64,000 nt of DNA from Candidatus Bathyarchaeota archaeon. GTDB taxonomy: Archaea; Thermoproteota; Bathyarchaeia; Bathyarchaeales; Bathycorpusculaceae. The notes beneath the pieces are model-generated. The model did no database searches and was not told where the DNA came from. It saw only the letters and a program-made list of their open reading frames with translations. Shown one piece after another: positions 58,166 to 64,000 of this stretch. Numbering within the stretch: the stretch's first letter is position 1; the number at the start of each line of letters is the position of its first letter. The position numbers and the translations under genes are program-made. The stretch lies in the NCBI GenBank assembly GCA_003151735.1, contig PLYI01000054.1, positions 102,897 to 166,896 of the forward strand, written 5' to 3'.

Positions 58166-59422
58166 TTAGCTTGTGTACACTACTTGGCCGTTGAAGGTTA
58201 TTGATCTGATGGTTGCTTCATCGATTGTAACTACGTTTGGTGGCAATGATGCGTAGTATAAGGCCGATGCTTGGTCTTGTCCGCCATGTACCATGTACCA
58301 GAGCCATTGAACTAGAGCAGTTGCATGGCTTTGAGTCATGCCCGGGATTACGTTTAGTTCTTTGTAGACTATGTCGTAGGTGAAGCTGACGATTGGGTAT
58401 GCTTGTGCGTCTGGAGCATTAAGGATGTTTATGCTCGACCAACTTGCACTGCCTGCGGGTAACCCGGCTGAAGCGACGGATGCTGCAGCTGCTGTTGTTG
58501 TAGCTAATGATGGCAGAATCCAATTTCCTGCAGGGTTTTGGATGGCTGCGACAGCCATATTGTTCTGAACTGCATAGGCTAGTTCTACATAGCCAATTGA
58601 GTATGGTTGTCCTTGAACTAATGCTGCAACGCCGGTGTTGCCGTTGGAACCGAGTCCTACTGGCCACGCAACTGATTTATCTTGGCCGATTGCGGTGTTC
58701 CATGAACTGCTTGATGCTGTGAGGTAGCCCGTGAAGACGAATGTTGTTCCTGAACTGTCAGAGCGATGAACTGTTAGTATGGATTTTGCTGGAAGAGTTA
58801 CGGTTGGGTTGAGGTTTTGGATTGCTGGGTCATTCCACATTGTTATGGTTCCCTGGAAGATGTCTGCGATGACTTGTCCTGTTAAGTGTAGACCTGTTGC
58901 CACGCTCGGTAAGTTGTATGCTACAGTGACTGCTCCGATGGTTTCTGGAATATGCAGCGCGTTAGGTATGTTTGCTGCATCTGTAGCGCTTAATGGTGCG
59001 TCAGAGGCTCCGAAGTCTATTGTTTTTTGTTGTAGCGCTGAGATTCCTCCGCCGCTGCCGATTGATTGGTAGTTTACTTGTATGTTGGGGTAGGTATGGG
59101 TGTAGTTGATTATCATTGCGTTCATCAATGGATAGGTGAATGTTGATCCTGCACCAGTTAAAGATGCTGGAACTGGGGTCGGTGATGGACTAGGTGATGG
59201 CGTTGGGCTAGGTGAAGCTGTTGGACCTGGAGTTGCGGTTGCTGTTGAGCGAGGGGTTGGACTAGCAGTAGGCGCCACTGTGGGTGTTGCAGTTGGGGCC
59301 GGCGTAGGCGTTGGTGTAGGCTGGGTTCCTGTATTTGATCCTATGTAAGTGTATGCTGCTACTGAGCCTATTATTATGGCGATTACAACTATTGCTATTG
59401 CAATTGTATATGTTGATTTCAT
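58166..59422 (-). CDS. pstS: Phosphate-binding protein PstS, copy 2, with Pro/Thr/Ser linker
   Basis: 418 residues. Membrane anchor (about 4-26), then a 60-residue PTPTP/ATPT/SPSPSP linker, then the PstS fold nearly identical in motifs to copy 1 (SIGSGGGISA, DFGASDAPLSATDAANIPN). The linker would hold the binding domain away from the membrane through the cell wall or S-layer. It stands alone, convergent with the AbrB-PhoU gene, and presumably feeds the same PstCAB. Confidence 0.92.
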   Translation of the reverse strand: MKSTYTIAIAIVVIAIIIGSVAAYTYIGSNTGTQPTPTPTPAPTATPTVAPTASPTPRSTATATPGPTASPSPTPSPSPSPTPVPASLTGAGSTFTYPLMNAMIINYTHTYPNIQVNYQSIGSGGGISALQQKTIDFGASDAPLSATDAANIPNALHIPETIGAVTVAYNLPSVATGLHLTGQVIADIFQGTITMWNDPAIQNLNPTVTLPAKSILTVHRSDSSGTTFVFTGYLTASSSSWNTAIGQDKSVAWPVGLGSNGNTGVAALVQGQPYSIGYVELAYAVQNNMAVAAIQNPAGNWILPSLATTTAAAASVASAGLPAGSASWSSINILNAPDAQAYPIVSFTYDIVYKELNVIPGMTQSHATALVQWLWYMVHGGQDQASALYYASLPPNVVTIDEATIRSITFNGQVVYTS

Positions 59423-59471
59423 ATTTTTTCCCGTTTGAATTTATAGAAAACGAGGTAATATAGGCACTCAG

Positions 59472-59509
59472 TATAGAATACAAACTGCACTATAGTACAA
59501 TATAGAATA
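59472..59509. promoter_or_regulatory. Twin TATAGAATA sites upstream of pstS copy 2
   Basis: TATAGAATA occurs at 59472-59480 and again at 59501-59509, with CACTATAG between. They lie 50-87 bases upstream of the pstS2 start codon and resemble half of the box in the other pst promoter (TATAGATATA). Candidate phosphate-regulon operator. Confidence 0.35.
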
Positions 59510-59644
59510 AATAGAATCAAGTTAAAATTGAATCATAATTAATGTAAAGTGCTGTAAATGGCTAAATTAATACTAAAAAATAAAAATGATAAAAAAAATG
59601 ACTTTTTGCTTTTTGACGTTCAAGCAGCGGTTTAAGTTGCTGAA

Positions 59645-59818
59645 TCATTGAAACGCTTGTAAGAAGCAAATAACATCTGGACTTTGATTTATGCTGGAAC
59701 TGTCAATCAGATGAGCCGTGCCATCGGGGCAGTAGACTTTGTCTCCTTTTAAGGCTTTTTGGTAGCGAGTGCTGCATTCCCTAAGCTTGTAGCAGCCATC
59801 ACAATCTCTTGATAGCAT
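59645..59818 (-). CDS. Small Cys-containing protein
   Basis: 57 residues: MLSRDCDGCYKLRECSTRYQ, then KGDKVYCPDGTAHLID and a hydrophobic end. CxxC plus two further Cys could form a metal site. ATG 59818 follows GAGGTGA at good distance. No family recognised. Lies between pstS2 and the HAD gene on the minus strand. Confidence 0.5.
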   Translation of the reverse strand: MLSRDCDGCYKLRECSTRYQKALKGDKVYCPDGTAHLIDSSSINQSPDVICFLQAFQ

Positions 59819-59993
59819 TCTTCTTTTCACCTCTACACATGTTCAAAATACATGTAGCCGCTGCAGCCTATAGAGATGTCCTCCATAATCTATATAGAAA
59901 AAATAGCAGCGGAATAGCCCAAAATCGCTAAAATACATGGGAACCTTTATGAAACCAAGAAAACATTCAACAACATCAATGAACCAGAATAGA

Positions 59994-60635
59994 ATGAAAG
60001 CAAAAGGCATTTTTTTAGATTTAGACGGCACAATCGTAGATTCCACAGGAGCCTATATAGAAGCCGCCAGAATCGCATCCCAAGCCATCGGAAAAACACC
60101 GCCCCAAACCAAAGCTGCCCTTGAAATCCCCAAAAGACTCGAACAAGGCCTATCAATCAACGACCTCACACAGGGCGACTCAAAAAAATTCTTAACCGTC
60201 TACTTGAAAGCTTACTATTCAGCCACAGAGGCAAAAACAAAGCTTTTCCCAAACGTTTCAGCTACGCTTGAAGCTCTTTCAGGAAAATCTAAACTTGCAT
60301 TAATAACCATGCGGCATGTCCCAAACCAAGTAATCTACAAAGAACTGGACTGTTTTGGCATCGCAAAATACTTCACCCACATCGTAACTGCAATGGATAC
60401 CGCTAAGCCTAAGCCTTCACCTGAAGCATTAATTCGATGCGTCGAAGCCTTAGACCTTGAAATGTGCGATTGCATCATTGCAGGGGACTCAGTCAATGAT
60501 GTACGTGCTGGAAAGGCTGCGGGTTCAAGAACTGTCGCGTTACTTTCAGGGCTGTTTCAACGTGAAGAATTAGTCAAAGAATGCCCCGATTTAATTCTTC
60601 CTGATGTCAGCGTCCTGCCAGAGTTTATCGAGTAA
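59994..60635 (+). CDS. HAD-superfamily phosphatase (phosphoglycolate phosphatase-like)
   Basis: 213 residues from ATG 59994. Motif I DLDGTIVDST, helical cap, motif II LALITMRH, motif III Lys in KPKPSPEA and motif IV GDSVNDVRAGKAAG. Phosphoglycolate-phosphatase/beta-phosphoglucomutase-like; substrate unknown. The frame is open to ATG 59937, which would add 19 non-conserved residues but is closer to a TCTATATAGA box at 59889-59898, so the start is uncertain. Proximity to the pst genes hints at a phosphate-scavenging role. Confidence 0.85.
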   Translation: MKAKGIFLDLDGTIVDSTGAYIEAARIASQAIGKTPPQTKAALEIPKRLEQGLSINDLTQGDSKKFLTVYLKAYYSATEAKTKLFPNVSATLEALSGKSKLALITMRHVPNQVIYKELDCFGIAKYFTHIVTAMDTAKPKPSPEALIRCVEALDLEMCDCIIAGDSVNDVRAGKAAGSRTVALLSGLFQREELVKECPDLILPDVSVLPEFIE

Positions 60636-60741
60636 GTTTTTTTGATATATATAGGAACGTGGAATATTGCTAGAATCCGCCTAGACAGTTATATGCCGTA
60701 GAAAAAATAAGGTTTAATTAAAACCTCATTCTTAAGTGAAT

Positions 60742-61383
60742 ATGGAGAGGGCTTCAGCGGGAATCATGATGAACTTTGTGGAGATTATGTTAGGGGAGAA
60801 ATTGAAAGATGCGGATCCAGCTCTAGATGTTATGGGCTCGGACCGTAAAGTTTTGCAGGTAGCCTGTCAAGACTTTACCAACTACCTTAAATTCCATTGG
60901 AACCTGATTGGAAAAGAAGCAAACCAATGCGAACTCGTGGAGAAACTGGAGAAGTTATTCAAAGAAGACGCAGCGGAGCTGGATGCATTTCTAACGGTTT
61001 GGACGGGCATTTGGTTTAAGAAATGGAAAGAACGTGTTAAACTGCTTATCGGCAACCAAAATGCAAACAAATGGAACAAAATGTCCAAAACACTTGCAAA
61101 CGCTGAACCTCTATGGCGAAAAATCGAGCACAAACAAGAACTCCAAGAAGTCGTAGTGTCCACACTCATTAAGAATGGCGAGGTCTGTGGCACAGAAATC
61201 TTAGCGGAGAATCTCTTGAAGATGGAGTTGGGTGAAAAGAATCTTCAAAACGTCAGCGACAAAGAACGTCTCTTTGCAACATTGAATAATTCATTGCGAA
61301 AAGCGCGGGAAATGGCTCAAAGCAAAGGTCCGCTTATCTTTGTTAAAATCGACAAGGGCTACTACAACGCATTAAACGAATAA
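60742..61383 (+). CDS. Unknown helical protein
   Basis: 213 residues, mostly helical, with Trp-rich central segment (AFLTVWTGIWFKKWKERVKLL) and a basic C-terminal half (NNSLRKAREMAQSKGP, FVKIDKGYYNAL) that could be a winged-helix-like end. No family recognised. The start is uncertain: ATG 60742 and ATG 60766/60769 are in frame. Confidence 0.5.
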   Translation: MERASAGIMMNFVEIMLGEKLKDADPALDVMGSDRKVLQVACQDFTNYLKFHWNLIGKEANQCELVEKLEKLFKEDAAELDAFLTVWTGIWFKKWKERVKLLIGNQNANKWNKMSKTLANAEPLWRKIEHKQELQEVVVSTLIKNGEVCGTEILAENLLKMELGEKNLQNVSDKERLFATLNNSLRKAREMAQSKGPLIFVKIDKGYYNALNE

Positions 61384-61541
61384 AGAGCCGATTTTTTCTT
61401 TTATTTTTTGTTTTTGAAAATATTTCTTCTTTAGAAGGCTTATTTTGTGCCGACCTTGGCTAATAGAAGGGAACAGACGTCTGATTAAACCTAAAATGTC
61501 AAATGAATTGAGAAAATTTAAAGATAATTAAATTTGGGGTT

Positions 61542-61730
61542 TTAGCAGACTCTTTGTCGTTGCAGATTCTTAGTTTGCCATTTGTACCGTCTGATAGTTG
61601 CTTGCTCGCCAAAACCGCATGCTGCACAACGTTTATGTCGTACGTGGTATGCGCGTCTTCCGCAGCGCCTGCACATGATGTGGACAGTTTTGCCCTGGCG
61701 CTTACCCATTGATGGAGTGCCTTTACCCAT
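61542..61730 (-). CDS. rpl37e: Ribosomal protein L37e
   Basis: 62 residues, complete. [20 protein letters not shown], the zinc site [10 protein letters not shown] with CAACGFG, and the Arg-rich end match archaeal/eukaryotic L37e. It lies 5 bases downstream of the LSm gene, a linkage common in archaea. Confidence 0.97.
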   Translation of the reverse strand: MGKGTPSMGKRQGKTVHIMCRRCGRRAYHVRHKRCAACGFGEQATIRRYKWQTKNLQRQRVC

Positions 61731-61735
61731 TCAAC

Positions 61736-61963
61736 TCACCTGGGTGGTGGTGAAATAAGGACTACGTTGTCTCCGCGGACGATTATAAGTCCCAGTTTCT
61801 TTTGGTTATCAACTTGTGTAGTGTCTTCTGTTTCTTCTAGAACCAGGTTTAGGTGCTGGTCGAAACCCTTCAGTCTTCCCCTGAGGCTTTTTCCGCCTTT
61901 TAAGCGGACAAGTACGATTTTGCTGAGGTTTTGTTCAAGGATTTCGGTTGTCATTTCGCTCAT
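61736..61963 (-). CDS. Sm-like archaeal protein (LSm)
   Basis: 75 residues. Sm1 motif VLVRLKGGKSLRGRLKGFDQHLNLVLEE and Sm2 motif LGLIIVRGDNVVLISPPP. Forms RNA-binding heptamers. ATG 61963 has GAGG 9 nt upstream; the upstream ATG at 61984 is less likely. First gene of the LSm-L37e pair. Confidence 0.95.
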   Translation of the reverse strand: MSEMTTEILEQNLSKIVLVRLKGGKSLRGRLKGFDQHLNLVLEETEDTTQVDNQKKLGLIIVRGDNVVLISPPPR

Positions 61964-62054
61964 ATTGGAATCCTCATGTATCATTATCTCTTCTATACTT
62001 TATCTCTTCTAATTTAAACCTATCTCACGGACAACAAAAAAGGAAAGAAAGAAC

Positions 62055-63236
62055 TTAGTCTAACTTCTTGATTGGTTTAGGGGTAATCTTTGCTTTATCT
62101 TGCAGTTCAAGAATTTCGAAGGCTTGGTTTATCTGGTCTTCTTGCAGATTTGCGATTTGTTTGTTTATGCTCAAGTTGTTTTCAATCAATCGCTGTTCTA
62201 ACTTTTCCATGTGATTTCTCAATGCTTCGTTTTGGGTTTCCAAGTTGGTTATTTTTCGTTGACTGTCAATTAATGCGTTTTCAAGTTCAATCAATTTCTT
62301 AGCCTTAATGCCATTGCCGTTTATCAAAAGGTCTTTCATTGCCCGTGTGAAAACCCCTCTTAATTGGTCTTGGCTAACATACGCGCTTTCATCAATGCTT
62401 TTGCCAACTATCTGCTTCCATTGGCTTTCACCAGCATAAGCTGAAAGTCTATCAATTAGGAATTTGCGTAAGCAATGAAACCTAACCCTTTTGCCGTGAA
62501 TCGTGCCGTGGTCATCAATCTCCATTCCAGCTTTCTTGCATAAGGTTTGAAGTATAACACTTAGGTTGTCTTCTGTGTCATCAAGAATTCTGTCTTTGTC
62601 TTTTGCTTCTTTGTGACTGTCAAGCCATGCCTTAATTATCGGAATTGCATCGCTGTCAAGAAATGGGTATGCTTTAACGCTTTCTTTCTGTGTTGCAATT
62701 TCTCCTAAACTTAGTGGCGCATCATTGTCTAACTTTACGCTTCTGAAAGTGGCATAAGTCAACTTGACAAAATCACTTGCTCTCAATCCAACGCTTTTTC
62801 CAACTAACAGCACATATCTTTCTTTCAAATTTCCAGCCAAAGCCATTTTTGCTAAATCATCTTTGTCGAAAAGAAAATCTTGTGTAGTGCGGTTTTTTTC
62901 GCCTAATTTCCTTGATTCTTGTGTGCGGAACATTAACGGCATACGGTAGTAAGCATAGAATCCCCTGATTGTCATAATTGAGCCAACAGCGTAATTTTCT
63001 GATTTGCCTTTGCTCAAAATGTGTTTTCGATAGTTCAGCATCGAATTTTCAACTTGAAAATCTTTGTCGACTTTCTTGATGTCTAAAAGTTCTTGCCCTG
63101 TCTTACCAGTAAATTCAAGGTATTGTTTCATCACGGTTTTATAACTTTTAAAAGTGCCTTCTTTGGTTTGGCTGTTTAGGAATTCGTCAACAGCCTTATC
63201 GTTAAGGTTTGATTTCATTTCGTAGTTCAAACTCAT
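62055..63236 (-). CDS. Tyrosine recombinase with coiled-coil tail
   Basis: 393 residues. Residues 1-110 are a SAM-like core-binding domain. The catalytic domain has Arg in GLRASDFVKL, HxxR in FHCLRKF, a basic GKSIDES, and the nucleophile Tyr in ESAYVS. The last about 100 residues are coiled coil (KLIELENALIDSQRKITNLE...). This suits an integrase of an archaeal mobile element or a plasmid resolvase. No att duplication or nearby tRNA is visible in the window. Confidence 0.85.
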   Translation of the reverse strand: MSLNYEMKSNLNDKAVDEFLNSQTKEGTFKSYKTVMKQYLEFTGKTGQELLDIKKVDKDFQVENSMLNYRKHILSKGKSENYAVGSIMTIRGFYAYYRMPLMFRTQESRKLGEKNRTTQDFLFDKDDLAKMALAGNLKERYVLLVGKSVGLRASDFVKLTYATFRSVKLDNDAPLSLGEIATQKESVKAYPFLDSDAIPIIKAWLDSHKEAKDKDRILDDTEDNLSVILQTLCKKAGMEIDDHGTIHGKRVRFHCLRKFLIDRLSAYAGESQWKQIVGKSIDESAYVSQDQLRGVFTRAMKDLLINGNGIKAKKLIELENALIDSQRKITNLETQNEALRNHMEKLEQRLIENNLSINKQIANLQEDQINQAFEILELQDKAKITPKPIKKLD

Positions 63237-63600
63237 TCTCTATACATCCCCTTTTATGGTTTCTGAATTTGAACTAAGTTTCGAAAAGCCGCAACCTTAA
63301 CGGCTAATTTTTAATCCAACCAACCAACATACAACTACTACTACCAACCAATACCTACCTACATACATACACACAATGACACACGCACAGCGAGTGCTTG
63401 CTACAATGAGAAGCATCTTTTTTTTCATGCATGCTCATTAGCACACAAGCACACATACACAGAGAGTGTGAGCACCTTAACTACAGACTTGAATTCTTGG
63501 CAAAAAAGAAAACGTGATAACTCTTTTTAGTTTTGTTTTAGTTCCAAATGAAAGTCTTTTTAGCTGAAACTAACAGACAATAGGGAGAGAGGAATTAAAG
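63237..63600. repeat. Gene-free stretch with short tandem repeats
   Basis: Between the recombinase and the DUF2971 fragment there is no gene. It contains CCAACCAACCAAC, CTACTACTACC, ACCTACCTACATACATACACACA and CACA-rich runs (63312-63377), plus a small inverted repeat CACACATACACAGAGAGTGTG near 63449. These could mark the edge of an integrated element or a regulatory leader. Confidence 0.45.
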
Positions 63601-63819
63601 TTGGTGTTCAAGGAACATCGTGTTTTCCAAAAACCTGAAGATGAAAACGCTAAGATTTGGCGTTATATGGATTTCACAAAATTCGTATCCTTGTTAGATA
63701 CGAAATCCTTGTATTTCACTAGGGTAGACCGATTGGGAGACGTGGTGGTTGAAGTGGTTAGGAGAAAAGAAGATTCTTGGGGGAAGCTGATTTGTCTGGA
63801 AGTGTGTTTGAAGGTTTAG
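63601..63819 (+). pseudogene. Truncated DUF2971 family gene
   Basis: The N-terminus FQKPEDENAKIWRYMDFTKF and SLYFTRVDRLGD is the conserved opening of DUF2971 proteins, which are normally about 200-300 residues. After GD the sequence loses the expected PFEGS and stops at 72 residues. A VFEGL-like stretch is readable in another frame at about 63803. The start TTG 63601 has GAGAGG upstream. Broken by indels or an insertion. Confidence 0.6.
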
Positions 63820-64000
63820 TAGAGCAGTGGCGTTGTTTGCCTTCGGGGTTCTTCTATGATTGGTAGAACTAGTGTGAGTTCATGGAAATACTTCAGTACA
63901 TTTATGCCGCGTTGTGTGACTGCGAAAACTATATGCTCCTTTTTAATGGTTCGTTTTTCGACGAGACCTTGTTTAATTAGGAAGTCCAGGTATTCATTGA
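63816..64000 (-). CDS. Small winged-helix protein, 5' end outside window
   Basis: 61 residues visible: NEYLDFLIKQGLVEKRTIKK and TQRGINVLKYFHELTLVLP, ending PLLY. The same helix-wing-helix plan as the protein at 36789-37067. The N-terminus lies beyond the window. Its stop abuts the DUF2971 fragment. Confidence 0.75.
   Translation of the reverse strand, partial: NEYLDFLIKQGLVEKRTIKKEHIVFAVTQRGINVLKYFHELTLVLPIIEEPRRQTTPLLY

Noticed and set aside
59136..59348. Gly/Val-rich plus-strand ORF
   Set aside because: Antisense of the PTPTP/SPSP linker of PstS copy 2.
63312..63480. Possible CRISPR array from repeated short units
   Set aside because: Units are 3-5 base simple repeats with no regular spacers and no cas genes nearby.

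Overview
The window is archaeal chromosome. Archaeal markers are an Sm-like (LSm) protein next to ribosomal protein L37e, archaeal pantoate kinase and archaeal CoaD, an AbrB-PhoU fusion, archaeal-type ValRS and MetRS, a CdvA-like coiled-coil protein, and many small winged-helix regulators. Together with the moderate GC content, this best fits a TACK archaeon of the Bathyarchaeia type. That assignment is inferred from gene content, not proven.

Layout. 1-8.4 kb: the end of a frameshifted molybdopterin oxidoreductase, a PPC/DUF296 protein, then a minus-strand run of GT39 glycosyltransferase, PHP phosphoesterase, metG, aspartate dehydrogenase and valS. 8.7-12.1 kb: a TPP riboswitch whose 3' strand contains the Shine-Dalgarno of thiT, followed by an AIR-synthase-like gene and a RimK-type ligase. 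12.2-16.8 kb: two P-type ATPases, one Ca2+-type and one Zn/Cd-type. 17-25 kb: secreted protein, radical SAM protein, CdvA-like protein with a very long Pro/Ala/Glu tail, PadR regulator, tRNA-Lys(UUU), a creatininase pseudogene, small proteins, and a hydrolase-phosphoribosyltransferase pair. 25-28.4 kb: coenzyme A genes (RHH-AIRS fusion, coaD, pantoate kinase, ECF S component). 28.5-35 kb: HIT protein, core MetE, indolepyruvate/pyruvate-decarboxylase-like enzyme, slipin-NfeD pair, HtrA protease.

34.9-40.5 kb is a low-density region of small winged-helix regulators, very small ORFs, decayed genes (histidine kinase, coiled-coil fragment) and small zinc ribbons.

40.5-59.4 kb is the most striking part, a polyphosphate/phosphate island. 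It contains a CYTH protein, PPK1, a CHAD-metallophosphoesterase-HD triple fusion, Ppx/GppA-HD, PPK2, a second CHAD-MPE-HD paralogue whose two enzyme modules have lost key residues, two GIY-YIG-like paralogues with Lys/Pro-rich tails, PhoU, PstBACS, an AbrB-PhoU regulator and a second PstS. PPK1, the fusion and Ppx overlap head to tail, so they are probably one transcript. The apparent logic is phosphate import, polyP synthesis, binding, hydrolysis and reuse, with an active/inactive pair of polyP-binding multidomain proteins.

59.6-64 kb: small Cys protein, HAD phosphatase, unknown protein, L37e-LSm, then a tyrosine recombinase with a coiled-coil tail, simple repeats, a broken DUF2971 gene and a partial winged-helix gene, which looks like the edge of an integrated element.

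Several genes are broken by small indels while their large neighbours are intact, so true pseudogenes are likelier than uniformly poor sequence.
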